A stretch of DNA of 64,000 bases from Epiperipatus broadwayi. Its lineage: Eukaryota > Onychophora > Udeonychophora > Euonychophora > Peripatidae. The stretch lies in NCBI GenBank assembly GCA_028023455.1, contig JAQFVV010006221.1:2796001-2860000 (forward strand), given 5' to 3'. The translations under genes were made by a program, and so were the position numbers. Positions within the stretch are counted from its first letter, which is position 1, and the number at the start of each line of letters is the position of its first letter. Positions 1 to 10,600 of the stretch are shown piece by piece. The notes beneath the pieces are model-generated. The model was given only the letters and a program-made list of their open reading frames with translations, was not told the DNA's origin and did not search any database.

Positions 1-1725
1 TAAATCATCTCCCATTTTTCCAATTCAATACCTACACAATTCAAAATTGTTGACAGAGAAACTTAAGTCATGGCAATTAGGTCTTCATAAGCAACAAAGA
101 GTCTTGTCTTTTTTTAGTCATAAAGCTGACAGAGCCTACAAAGCTAGTTTTTTGATTGCTTAGAATATTATTCATGACAAATGTCCATATGGAGAATTTA
201 TTAAAAGAAACATTGAAGAAGTGGTTAACGTTTTGGATCTAGATAATACAAAACTGCATAAACTGATCACATAAGTTCTTATATCATACCATATAAGTGA
301 AGGCCATATTAGTGAAATTAGTAAAAATGTTGAAAATAGTTAGATGTGTGATTTGAAAAATTGTACAACATTCAGTTTAGTTCTGATGAATCTGCAGACC
401 TTCAGGATGTTCCACACTTGGTCATTTTTGTCCACTAGTATTTGCAAATGTAAATGTGAAAAAAGAAGTGTTACACCTACTAGTTCTTACCAAAACCCTT
501 GTAGTATCGATGTCAAAAATGTACTTAATGAAGTAATGAACAAGTTTGACTCACCTCATGATAAATTTGCAAATGTTGCAACTGACAGATATCTTGAAAT
601 GATAGGAAAAATCCTAAGTCTTATTGATCTTTTGAACAACAATACTAAAATTTCATGGTTTGTACTTCCTCAATGCATAATTTACCATAAGCATTTCATA
701 AAAAGTATGTAAAATATGAAAATGTGTGGAAGATTGTTTTGCAGATTGTGAATTTAATTAGAACAAATGGTAAAACACCTCTCTTTTTTCATGTCAAAGC
801 ATCAGCCAGGAGGTGAACCTGGATCAACTGCTTGTAAGGCAGCTGTGCTAAACACTCAGCCATCAATGCTTGACAGCAAAACACTTTTTACAAGACTTAA
901 ATGACAAACCAGATGAATTTGTCCAGTGATTTTTCCTTATGGTCTGTTATAAGATGGCTGCCAACTTACGTTTTGGGCTTTTTTGTAGAAATCCTAAATC
1001 CTATCACAACATTTTTTTTAGAAAAGGGAAAAAAAGTATTCAGAATTAGAAAATGAAGAGTGACAAACTCTCCATACAGTGATGATGATCATGAGATGTT
1101 TAGTGGTTTAATTAGAAAATTAAACTTAGCTTTCTGACTTAATGTTCCTTACAGATATTATGGAACACTTGCAAACACTTAATTTGACTTTACAAGGAGA
1201 GGAAAAAATGATTAGTGATGTGTGACAAACTATATTTAGTTTTGAAGATAAACTTTGGCTTTCTGTGCATGATATTAAGACCAGAATATTTAATCATTTT
1301 CCGTGAGTAAAAGCAAATACAATTAATACCAAAATGAAAAATTAGATGAATATCAAGAAAAATTGGAAGGATTGCAAGCAGATTTTAAATGTAGGTTTAA
1401 AGATTTGAAATGTTTTCAATCTACATTTGCTGTGAACCCATTTATTTGTGATGTTATTGAAGATGAATTTCCAATTTCTGAAACAACACTTATCAAAAAC
1501 GTGGTTAGGTAATTGGAGTTATTAGAAATGAAAGAGGATAAGAAATTGCAAATGCATCACAAATCTAGTTCTCTAACTGAATTTTGGAAACTCGTGCCAG
1601 AATCAAAATATCCACACTTAAAGAACGTTTCTTGCAATCTAATTTTAATTTTTGCATATTGCTGTGAATTGTTGTATTTCACAACGATGTTTGTGTAGTT
1701 GAAATATCATTCAAAGTTGACAAAT
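1..1725 (+). pseudogene. hAT transposase pseudogene (GTF2IRD2/ZBED5-like)
   Basis: Broken transposase of the hAT class whose host-domesticated relatives are annotated as GTF2IRD2-like or ZBED5-like proteins. Pieces are scattered over all three forward frames. 344-712 carries DVKNVLNEVMNKFD and KFANVATD, from the RNase-H-like catalytic core. About 700-770 carries KYVKYENVWKIVLQIVNLI. 1156-1203 reads MEHLQTLNLTLQGEE. About 1390-1500 has the segment ending in CDVIEDEFPISE. 1513-1640 has TEFWKLVPESKYPHLK, which matches the C-terminal hAT dimerisation region. Many stops and frameshifts, plus the SINE insertion, rule out function. The N-terminal BED zinc finger lies upstream of the window; a related BED piece survives in the deleted element at 59351-59829. 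Confidence 0.75.
781..877 (-). mobile_element. tRNA-derived SINE inserted in the hAT transposase
   Basis: On the minus strand this copy has a degenerate A box (GATGGCTGAGTGTTTAGC), the anticodon-arm-like segment GCTGCCTTACAAGCAG, a B box (GGTTCACCTCC) and the family tail GATGCTTTGACATG. It interrupts the transposase reading: homology stops at about 775 and resumes at about 880. Imperfect AAAACAC-type repeats on both sides are consistent with a target-site duplication. It belongs to the shorter SINE subfamily. Confidence 0.75.
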
Positions 1726-1997
1726 CAGGATCTCACATAATTGCTGTGAAAGACTTTAACAAAGGTCTTCAATTTTGTATTTTATTTTTTTCTCTTAATT
1801 ATATTTTCTTATATACTTTACGCAGCAGGTAAAACTTGTGTAGAATATGTCATCATATTAATCAAGTTAAATAATATTTGATTTGTATGTATTTATTTTT
1901 GGGTTCTTAAATAAAATGGTGTGGCTCTTGTCAATATATAAAAAATTGGCATGCGGCTCTCACAATATGTATTCACCCCTGATATAGACAATATACT

Positions 1998-2100
1998 TGT
2001 TATTGTTAAAAGAAGGCTGTTTTGATAACAGTTTGAAATTGTTGATTGTTACAATATTGGGATTGTCTACATGTTGACTGGTTTTAATGATTAAATATAT
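1998..2100 (+). repeat. Short MITE family X, copy 1
   Basis: A ~90-bp repeat also seen at 6277-6360 (+), 40862-40960 (-) and 45639-45735 (-). Shared landmarks are TTAAAAGGAGGTT, a middle AATTGTTGATTG and a terminal GACTGGTTTTTAATGA. Short inverted ends (TCATT...AATGA) suggest a MITE. No coding content. Confidence 0.55.
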
Positions 2101-2345
2101 CATCATCATTGAGCATTATCAATCCACTGCAGGATGAAAGTCTCTCCAAGTTCAATTCATCTTCTCTGATATTTACCTTCTCTTCTCCACAACACCCCTG
2201 CACACTTTCTTATTTTATTTATCCATTTCACATGTGGTCTCTTTCTGGGTCTTTTACAATCTCTTGGAATCCAGTTTAAGATTTCAATTGTTCATCTATT
2301 ATCATCTCTTCTAGCAATATGTCTAGCCCAACTCCACTTCAATTT
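2098..2345 (-). mobile_element. RTE-type LINE, 3'-terminal fragment
   Basis: Matches, base by base over long stretches, the 3' end of the RTE copies at 41034 and 54186: the shared stretch around ATCCACTGCAGGATGAA, then the C-terminal codons. The left edge is the TGATGA-like 3' tail, typical of RTE elements. Truncated at both the coding and non-coding side. Confidence 0.75.
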
Positions 2346-2750
2346 TGCATGTGTAATCATGCCATTCATAATTTCTTAAATAAAGATTAGAAACAGTCTT
2401 AATTTTAACCCTTAATTAACAAAAAATATTAAAGACATTAAATAGCAAATAATTATTAAAATAATTATTAATATGGCAATGTATAAGTAAAATATAAATG
2501 AAAGTCCCTCTAGCGGTGGATAAATGCAAACTCTCACCTACGTTATAGCAGAGCATAATGAAATCATTCATTTCTAAAGCTATTAGTGTTGATAAAGATT
2601 TCCATCAAAAGCATTAGGAATAGACAGACCATTCTATTCTTAAAATATTTTAATGTAATGAATATGAGTGTTTTCACTTATACATAACAAGAGAGAGTTT
2701 AGGAAATTCCTAATTTTTATTTATATTTTATTTATGCATTGCTGTGTTAT
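2346..2750. other. No recognised feature
   Basis: AT-rich sequence with no convincing reading frame, RNA or repeat structure that I can see. Confidence 0.5.
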
Positions 2751-2752
2751 CT

Positions 2753-2950
2753 GGACCAACTGAGAGTGCTGGTTCAGCACAAAATACATCTATTGGTGAT
2801 TATTTATCTTTTCTACATGTGTGTGGTCATGTGTATCAGTAACATAAGACAGTGTATATAGCTGAAGGTTGCTTGAAAGTTTGAGTTCAAATCCCCTATA
2901 TTTATAATTAAGTTGAAGGTATGAGCATACCTGTATTTCAAATCTTACAC
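2753..2950 (+). repeat. Fold-back element, solo right arm
   Basis: Starts at GACCAACTGA and runs through TGCTGGTTCAGC, ATTGGTGATTATTTATC and GAGTTCAAATCCCCTATA to the outer terminus CCTGTATTTCAAA. This is the right arm of the hairpin family seen complete at 16352, 17765, 25329 and 27832, without a left arm here. Confidence 0.65.
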
Positions 2951-2989
2951 ATTAGGTCTGCATTCTGGCCATTTCTCTTCTATGTATTT

Positions 2990-3383
2990 AAATGGATACT
3001 GTCCTATACCTGAGGGATGAGAGTGAATTGAGGTCAATGTGAGCCTAACAACAATATTAGCACCAGCATGGAATTTGGGCATTCTGTCATCAGATTTTCA
3101 ATGGTATGGATGGCTGAAGAGTTGGAGGTTGGAATAGATTGAAGCCTGTTCATTAAAGTATAAAGATTTGCTATCTTAACATAAACTGAGCATTGATTAT
3201 ATATGTGTGTGGGAGATGATAATCTGGAGCAACTGATGAATGCTGGTTCAGCATGAAGTACGTTTATTGGTGATTATTTATATTTTCTACATGTGTATGG
3301 CCATGTATATCAGTAGTATAAGATAGTGTGGACAGTTGAAGGTTGCTTGAAAGTCTGAGTTCAAATCCCCTATATTTAATGAT
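2990..3383 (+). repeat. Fold-back element, middle plus right arm
   Basis: Contains the family's middle region (AATTGAGGTCAATGTGAGC, then ATTGAAGCCTGTTCATTAAA) followed by a right arm ending CAAATCCCCTATATTTA. It sits just after the solo arm at 2753, so the two look like a rearranged or twice-inserted copy. Confidence 0.6.
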
Positions 3384-3638
3384 ATCTAACTTTTTTTAAT
3401 ATTCAATGATTATTAAAAATGAAACTTCTTTATTTTTTGTACAAGGAAATATGATTTCCAAATTAGTAATGCTATTATTGCATTTGGCTTTGATATCATT
3501 TCCATCCTTAATTTGCAATATTGTCAGAATACTAAGCTTTACCATTACAAAAAGCATTTGAAATAGCTAGCTATTCTATTCTTAATGTGTTCTCATGTAA
3601 ATAAGTGAGATGGAATTTAAAATACTTTTTTGTATTAC

Positions 3639-3656
3639 ATATATATATATATATCA
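3639..3656. repeat. (AT)n microsatellite at LINE 3' end
   Basis: Uninterrupted AT dinucleotides next to the 3' end of the minus-strand LINE. A matching AT tract lies at the element's other end (about 5886-5907). Confidence 0.85.
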
Positions 3657-5885
3657 TCAATAGTAGTCTGTCCAATAGACAGGTCCAGAGAGTAGTCACT
3701 ACATCAGTTCATCCATTCTTCCATTCCATTCTCTTCCTTGCCCACTTCCTCAATTCCACATAACTCCTTCCATCTCGTATATCATCCAATAATGTCAATC
3801 TCTTCCATCCTTTCTTTTTATTTCCACTCACCATTCCTTCCAAAACATCTTTCATTAAACTATAATCTTTTCTTAGTATATGTCCAATCCAGTTTCTCTT
3901 TCTCTCTTTGATACTTTCAATCAATCTTCTTTCCTCATTAACTCTTTTCAAAACTTCTTCATTTGTTATTTTATTCACCCAACTGATTTTTTTCCATTTT
4001 TCTCCATGTCCACATCTCAAAAGCTTCCAGTCGTTTCTTAATTCTATTACTCAATGTCCATGTCTCACAACCATACATTAATACACTCCACACATAACAT
4101 TTAATTAATCTTTTCATTAATTCTCTTTCCATAGGTCCACAGAATATCTTCTTTCTTTTTACAAATGTCACCTTTGCCAATGCTATTCTTCTTTTAACTT
4201 CATCTTCACTTCTTCCATCCTCACTCAACCAACAACCCAAATATCTAAATCCCTTCACCTGCTGCACCATGTCATCATGGATTCCAATTTGCAGTCTTTT
4301 TGCATCTCTCCCTATCCATAAACACTTAGTCTTTTCAATATTAATCTTTATTCCATATGCCATACATCCTTCTTCCAATTTATTCAACATATTCTGAAGA
4401 TCCTTTTCTTCCTCAGCAATAAGAGCCATATCATCTGCAAATCTTATACACTTTATTACTCTCCCTCCAACATTTGCTCCTCCACAGTCCAAATAATTAT
4501 TTATCATATCTTCTAAATAAATATTAAACAAAACAGGTGACATACTACATCCTTGCCTAACTCAACTTTCTATATTCACTTCATCAGTCTCATTACATCC
4601 AAATCTAACTCTTATTCTTTGCCCATTATACATATTCCATATCAATCGTCTTTCTTTCCAGAATACTCCTTTATCTCTTAAGATAGACATCAGTCTATTC
4701 CAGCTTACTCTATCAAATGCCTTTTCTAAATCTACAAAACATATACCAATTCCTTTATCTCTTTCAATATATCTTTCTGCAATTGTCCTAACAATACCAA
4801 TAGCATCTCTTGTGCTTTTCCCTTTCCGAAAACCAAACTGTTCTTCAGCAATATAATAGTCAATCTTCCCATAAATCCTTTGAGTTAAAATCCTCAATAA
4901 CACCTTAGAAACATGAGACAATACACTTATTGTCCTATACTCTTCACATTTAACAGCTTTCTTCTTTTTAGCAATTGGAATCACTATAGTTCTTAAAAAA
5001 TCTTCAGGCCAAACTCCACTATTATATATCAAATTGCAAAGTCCAACTATTTCCTTCATAGTAAATTCTCCCATTTCTTTCAAAAATTCTATAGGTACTG
5101 CATCAAATCCAATAGCCTTACCATTCTTCATTTGTGTGATTGCCTTTCCTACTTCATCTGGCAGTATGTCCATACCTCTATCATCCATTGCAACATCTTC
5201 TTCATTTTCAAGTTCATAACTAATTAAATTATTTCCTCTACTAAACAGATACCGAATATATTCTTCCCATCTTTTTAATATATCATTACTATCGGTTAAC
5301 CTTCTTCCATTCTTATCTGCAATCTCACTTGCTACCCATGTCTTTTTCTCCCAAGAAATACTTTGTATTCTATCAAATGCTAGATCATATCTTTTCATCT
5401 GTTGAAACCTTTCTATCTCTTTACATTCTTGCTCCAACCACTTTTCTTTTGCTAAATCTGTTTCTCTTCTTAATTCATTATTAAATTTCCTATATTCCTT
5501 TTGCCCTTCCTCAGTATTTACATTCTTCCACCATCTCCGCACTTCCATCTTTTCCAACATACCTTCAGTTATCCAAGGTCTTTTAGCTTTTCTCGCACAA
5601 ATAATACCTATTTCATTTTTTGCTATTTTCAAGAATCCCTCTTTAATTCTATTCCAACACTCATCAGAGCTATTAATATAGTTCCCATCCTGAACAATTC
5701 TTTTAAATTCATTTTCACATATTAAACCAAATTTTCCTTTTTCCATTTGTCTCAATTTATCCAAGTCCCAACTTGTGTATCTTTTCCCTCTTTTAATTCT
5801 TTTTAAACTTAACTTTAATTTAGCCATCACCAAATTATGATCCGAATGTATATCAGCACCTGGCAAAGCATGTGAACCCTTAACA
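3657..5885 (-). mobile_element. 5'-truncated non-LTR retrotransposon (LINE)
   Basis: Minus-strand LINE holding the end of the endonuclease, the reverse transcriptase and the C-terminal region, flanked on both sides by (AT)n. The endonuclease start is missing, as expected from incomplete reverse transcription. It differs clearly in sequence from the RTE family at 41034 and 54186, so it is a second LINE lineage. Confidence 0.8.
3709..5866 (-). pseudogene. LINE endonuclease/reverse transcriptase pseudogene
   Basis: Encodes the polyprotein that copies LINE RNA at the target site. Read on the minus strand, it begins near ADIHSDHNLVMAK (last endonuclease motif, SDH). The pre-RT region has KNGKAIGFDAVPIEFLKEMG, then EEQFGFRKGKSTRDAI and FVDLEKAFDRVSW (RT). 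An in-frame stop TGA falls just before VRQGCSMSPVLFNIYL, where most relatives have Gly, so one nonsense change splits the RT. The catalytic FADD is intact in CIRFADDMALIAEE (about 4430). A frameshift near 3990-4020 separates the final piece, which contains RNWIGHILRKD. The few lesions suggest a younger copy than the degenerate RTE fragments. Confidence 0.8.
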
Positions 5886-5907
5886 GCATATATATATATA
5901 TATATAT
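5886..5907. repeat. (TA)n microsatellite
   Basis: AT dinucleotide tract on the 5' side of the LINE, mirroring the tract at its 3' end. Confidence 0.8.
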
Positions 5908-5948
5908 GAAAGATAAATAATGTATAACACTAGTTGAACTCTATATAA

Positions 5949-6276
5949 AATATTTGAAATGTCCCATAGCTATATTATTTCAGCCACACTTCCTCATTAA
6001 ATAAAAAAGCTCAAATTTTAGCACTACACTGAAAAGAAAAACCCCATCAGTGTTATAGTTAAAAATTAAACACGTTTGTTTATTTGCAATGTAAAATCTT
6101 TGCTTTTTTAGTTTCAGATTTCTCATTTAAATTAGCTTGAGTTTTAATCTACATTAGATCATTGCACATAACATTATAGAGAATTTCCTTTTCAGTGTTA
6201 AGGCTAAAATTTGAGTTTTCATTATTTAAAGGGGAAGATGGCTGAAATAATATAGCTATGGGACATTTCAAATATT
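5949..6276. mobile_element. MITE with ~85-bp terminal inverted repeats
   Basis: Left end AATATTTGAAATGTCCCATA recurs as its reverse complement at 6257-6276. The arms stay similar for about 85 bp, including the CTATATTATTTCAGCCA region and the TCAAATTTTAGC stretch. The middle is AT-rich and non-coding. Transposon family unknown. Confidence 0.7.
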
Positions 6277-6360
6277 ATTATTAAAAGGAGGTTACCATGA
6301 CAACAGTTTTAAATTGTTGATTGTTATTGGGATTGTCTATGATGACTGGTTTTTAATGAT
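6277..6360 (+). repeat. Short MITE family X, copy 2
   Basis: Contains TTAAAAGGAGGTTACCATGA, AATTGTTGATTG and GACTGGTTTTTAATGAT, as in the other three copies. It abuts the preceding MITE directly. Confidence 0.55.
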
Positions 6361-6407
6361 ATATATGCTTGTATGATTCAGTGTCCATTCAGTATATTAC
6401 ACTATAA

Positions 6408-6638
6408 CGGTGATGGTGAACCTATGACCCGTGCATCAGACACTGACCCACGCAGTTTTTTAAATTACCCACACGTTCGCTTTTTGTAAAAAGGAAACAA
6501 ACTTTTAGAGGATTTTAAAAGCGAGAACCAAAAAAAGTAATTTTAACCATCCACCTCTCCCCCCTGACCCACGAGCTAGTACTAAAAAAAATAATGAACA
6601 AAATTTGACCCACTTCTCAAAAAGGTTCATCATCACTG
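6408..6638. mobile_element. Non-autonomous hAT MITE, 231 bp
   Basis: Ends are CGGTGATGGTGAACCT and the reverse complement of AGGTTCATCATCACTG. The 8-bp flanks CACTATAA (6400-6407) and CACTATAG (6639-6646) match at seven of eight positions, as expected for a hAT target-site duplication. The GACCC-rich subterminal repeats are also hAT-like. No reading frame. Confidence 0.7.
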
Positions 6639-6699
6639 CACTATAGTATGAGGCTGTAATTATGGTAGGCCATACTAAAAGTGCATCATTCTACTATCA

Positions 6700-7830
6700 C
6701 CATTAACTTCATTATTATGAACTGTTATCAGTTGCATGATGAGGTCTTTTAAATATAAGGTTTTATGATCCATAAACCTCTCTTCTCCACTTTACTCCAG
6801 CAACTAGTTTTATCTTATTCACTCACCTCATCAAGCTTTTTCTAGATATTTTAAGACTTTTGGAATCCAGTTTAAAACTTTAACAGTATATCTCTTATTG
6901 TTTCCTGTAGCAAAACATCCAGCTCATCTCTATTTCAGTCACTTAATTCTTTTAATAATGTCAATGACATTTATTTGTTCTTTTACCCATTTATTTCACT
7001 TTCAATCCTGTTTTGTTACTTTCAATATACATCTTTTCATAGTTTGCTGAATGGTATAAATAAATGTTCAGGTCTCAAAGCTACTTGTAAAAACTGGTAA
7101 GTCACATCTACTAAATCCTTCCTTCAAACGCAGTCATATTTTCTTTAAATATCATTGTTATCAAAATCACTCCATCCAAGTTTAATTTTGTGATTAATGT
7201 AATCCAGTATGCTCCTATATTTGTATTAATAAACTGACCAAGAGATTTAATATTACTTTTTCCTAATTCATGATTAATTATCTTTATTTTCTTTTTTAAT
7301 GAAAAACCTTGAACATTATCTTTTGTCTTACTTTATTGTTTTCGTTTTATAAATTTTGCAACATTACCAGAAGCTCTAACGCATTATTTGCAAAAGCAGC
7401 CGCATTATTTGATAAATATCGAGGATTTAAGTAATTTTGATGTATTTTATGTTCTTTGCTTTCCTTTTTAATTTACGAAATACTTCACTTAAAAATGTTC
7501 CAAAAAATGTCAAGCGTTGTTAGCCGAGAGGTCATCGCAGCTGCCTTGCAAGCAAGTGCTTGGTTGCAGACGGTTGTGGGTTCGCGTCCCGGCTGATGCT
7601 ATGACATATGGAAAAAATGTTCCAAAAAATGCGAATGGAAAATTGAATACTCGGTCAATACACTCTTACCAATGTTAATCTTTTTAGTGTCATTACGAAA
7701 TCTAATAACTGATGTATTTTTATAGATATTTTTCAGGAAAAGACATATGCTTCTATATTTTGATAATACCTGACTTTAATTACTGAAGATTAATCTAATA
7801 TTCTACTTCTATAAAAATGCTCACATATAA
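6700..7830 (-). mobile_element. Old, degenerate RTE copy
   Basis: Follows the order of the RTE 3' half (GGAATCCAGTTTAAAA, AACTGGTAA, CCAAGTTTAATT, ATTTGCAAAA) at visibly lower identity than other copies, with many indels. A SINE is inserted at 7510-7612, and RTE similarity continues beyond it (TTACGAAATCTAAT, corresponding to the RT region). Confidence 0.6.
7510..7612 (+). mobile_element. tRNA-derived SINE with perfect 19-bp TSD
   Basis: Flanked by identical 19-bp repeats AAAAATGTTCCAAAAAATG at 7491-7509 and 7613-7631. Inside are an A box (TTAGCCGAGAGGT), an anticodon-arm-like GCTGCCTTGCAAGCA, an extra variable-arm segment (GGTTGCAGACGGTTGT), a B box (GGTTCGCGTCCC) and the tail GATGCTATGACATATG. 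The GCCGAG motif plus long variable arm resembles class II (Ser/Leu) tRNAs. Best-preserved member of the long subfamily. Confidence 0.88.
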
Positions 7831-8865
7831 ATATAATATTTTTAGATACATATTAAATAAGAGGTTTTGATTTGTTTATATATATATAATTTTACTAAAG
7901 ATCATTCCTTCTAAATTTTTATCGTGATTATCAAGGAGTTATTTAGGTAATAATAATAATAATAGCTCACAATGAATACTTAAATAATAGTTCATAATGA
8001 ATACTTATAAAGTAAGCTATTGATTAGTAATATTTAGCAGCATTTCAAGTTTTTTCGTTAAAAAAAATAAAACAAAAAAAATAACACGGTAATTATTAAT
8101 AATTAAACATACAGAAATGCAAAAAAAAAAGGTCAACAACATTTAAACTTTTTAATTCTGAAATATGGCCTATAGTAGTTGTTTATCTCTGTATAATAGA
8201 AACAAACATTAGTTACTAATATAATTTTGTAGATCACGTGACTTTTTGGAAAGCAAGTTCTTGAAAGGTTTCAAGTATCCGACAACAAAACAACTTAGGA
8301 AAAAAAAGTTCAGCTATAATTAATCATCACCACAAAAGTATTGTATTTAAGATTCAAAGAGTCAAATAAATTATGATTCCAATTAAAAAAAAAAAAAAAC
8401 AAGAATAGTTTTGCACGCACCTTATACATAGACATATCTATTCTATTGTAAATAACAAGACTGGTCTTGAATAAATCATGTCTAATAACTAAAATTGTGC
8501 TGAAGAATTCTAAAACTAAACATTTTTTTTAGGTGAAATAAAGATTTGATAAAATATTGCCAATCCTTGGAACAATTTATTTAGAAATGTTTGAAGCATA
8601 GATTTAAAAAAAAATAGGAATAACCTAGCACATAAGCCAAGCACAGACATGGATATGAAGTCGTAAAAGATCATAAAAATGTTTTTTTTTTTTTAGAAAC
8701 TGCCACTTTATAATATTCTAACTTTAATAAACTTTTATGTCCAAATTAATGTTTCATAAATGATGTTAGCTGCCGTCTCATATTTTATTTCTAAAATAAA
8801 AACTTCATTTTTGATTGCTATTTTTTTGAGAATCCTGATTGGTAGGTTAGATTAAATTATATCTT
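7831..8865. other. No recognised feature
   Basis: AT-rich, with an (AAT)n patch near 7950 and several A or T homopolymers. No supported gene. Confidence 0.5.
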
Positions 8866-9010
8866 TTTATTTAAAGTTGTAACTAATTACCTAAGCAATA
8901 CATATTAAGACTATAAACTTAAGACTGTGTGCCTAAATATGACAGTAGGGACCTCTACAAATTGTTAACACAAGATTAATGACTTTAAAAGACAAGAGTG
9001 GCCAATCTTA
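8866..9010. repeat. Dispersed repeat family Z, copy 1
   Basis: Landmarks are TACCTAAGCAATA, CCTAAATATGACAGTAGGGA, CCTCTA and ACACAAGATTAATGACTT. A second direct copy lies at 9187-9345 and an inverted partial copy at about 15775-15905. Confidence 0.6.
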
Positions 9011-9186
9011 TCCTCAACTTACTTTTTAATTGTATAGGTGAATCTAAAGCATTTTGATTTGCGAGCATGAAGTTATTGAATACTTCACAGATTAAGTCTA
9101 CAATTTCTATTACAAGCTAATATTCACAAAATCTTTCGATTTATGAGTCAGCGTAAAGCTCTTATGATTAAAAATATTTTATGACA

Positions 9187-9345
9187 ATTTAAAGTTGTAA
9201 TTAATAATATGTTAAGCGCATACTGATTACCTAAGCAATATATATTAAGGCTATAACCTTAAGACTATGCACCTAAATATGACAGTAGGGACCTCTATAA
9301 ATTTTTAACACAAGATTAATGACTTAAAAAGACAAGAGGAGCCAC
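9187..9345. repeat. Dispersed repeat family Z, copy 2
   Basis: Direct repeat of 8866-9010 with an extra segment containing TGTTAAGCGCATACTG. The shared block ATGACAGTAGGGACCTCTA is unchanged. Confidence 0.6.
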
Positions 9346-10494
9346 TTAACCAAATTTGGCTTTATTTTTTATTGTATTTTCATAAATTTTGAATTACTTG
9401 TTTGAAATGTATGTTTATAAGTAAAAAATATTCCTAAAATTATTATTTCAACCTTGCAAATATTAAAAAAAAAAACCTGAAATATGCAGTAAGATTTATA
9501 AAATACTTACAGAATAGCTACTGCAAGCCAGTAAAAAATTAAATTAAAAAAAATAGAATTAACTTAATTTGGAAAACCTGAATGAGATTTTATTCAGATT
9601 ATGTAAACCTAATAATATTCTAAGATAATAAAGCCAATGGAGGTTGCACTGGCTACAAGTTGAGATGGTCTGTAGCTTAAGATTTGATTGTTATCATCTA
9701 ATAAAATTCTATTTAAAATACTATTTATAATTTTTAAAAAAATGACAAAAATAAATTTTCTACAATCAGTATAAATGTGTTGTTATTCAGCTGACTACAA
9801 ATTGTGTCATACTCTTGTCCTAAAAGTAAATACTTTCAAATAAAATCTTAATCTAATCACAATATTCTTCTAAAAAAATTTCACCAATATTTTGTGAAAA
9901 ATACTTATCCTAAATATAAATAAACTATGAAAAATATGTTTTCATTTTTTGAAATCTAATAAAAGTATGAATAATCTCAGAGCTTTTGCAAGCACTCTCA
10001 CACAGATTTAACTAGAATCTATCAATGAGGAATATTGTAATTTGGTGTTAGCTTATTTAAAAAAAATTTCCTATGCAATACTAATATCTTAAGATTTTTT
10101 TCGAATTTAGTTTTTCTTGATTAATACAAAATTAGAAATATAGCATTAAACATAAATACAAAAGAGAGGTTTAAAGCCAAAGCTCAGCAGTGTCTTTATA
10201 ATACTCTAAAATATCTCACAGCTAAAAATCAGTTAGTTACTGCTCATGCATAGTTTTGTAATAAAAAAACACTTCTGAAGGTTTCATTATTTAGAAAATG
10301 CAAATGTACTTAACAAAATTATTTTATTTTTGAACCTTTCTCCACTTTCCTGGATAAATGCAACTTTTTTATATTTTACTGGACAGAATGCTCATTCTCA
10401 TCTTCAGTGCCCAATTTCCCCAGGGTTCACTCCACTTGATCTCATCCTTTTAATGGGATCTATAGAAACATCTATTTCTAACACTCCTTTCCAT

Positions 10495-10497
<3 letters not shown>
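9346..10497. other. No recognised feature
   Basis: AT-rich and repeat-poor. An apparent frame at 10330-10632 is translated microsatellite rather than a gene. Confidence 0.5.
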
Positions 10498-10540
<43 letters not shown>

Positions 10541-10541
10541 C

Positions 10542-10589
<48 letters not shown>

Positions 10590-10600
10590 GTTTTTGAAAT
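10498..10600. repeat. Palindromic (AT)n microsatellite
   Basis: Two AT tracts. The second is bracketed by AAAAACACCTT and its exact complement AAGGTGTTTTT, giving a perfect hairpin of about 60 bp. No coding meaning. Confidence 0.85.

Larger units (their letters stand above)
1..1981 (+). mobile_element. hAT-superfamily DNA transposon, 3' part
   Basis: The window opens inside a hAT element whose 5' end lies outside. Its 3' end is set by the terminal inverted repeat CACCCCTG (1974-1981), which reads CAGGGGTG on the other strand, the typical hAT terminus. The element contains a decayed transposase (separate entry) and a tRNA-derived SINE inserted at about 781-877. The 5' target-site duplication cannot be checked from this window. 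Confidence 0.75.

Noticed and set aside
7510-7612. A functional tRNA gene
   Set aside because: No closed acceptor stem, a trailing A-rich tail and a 19-bp target duplication show it is a SINE insertion.
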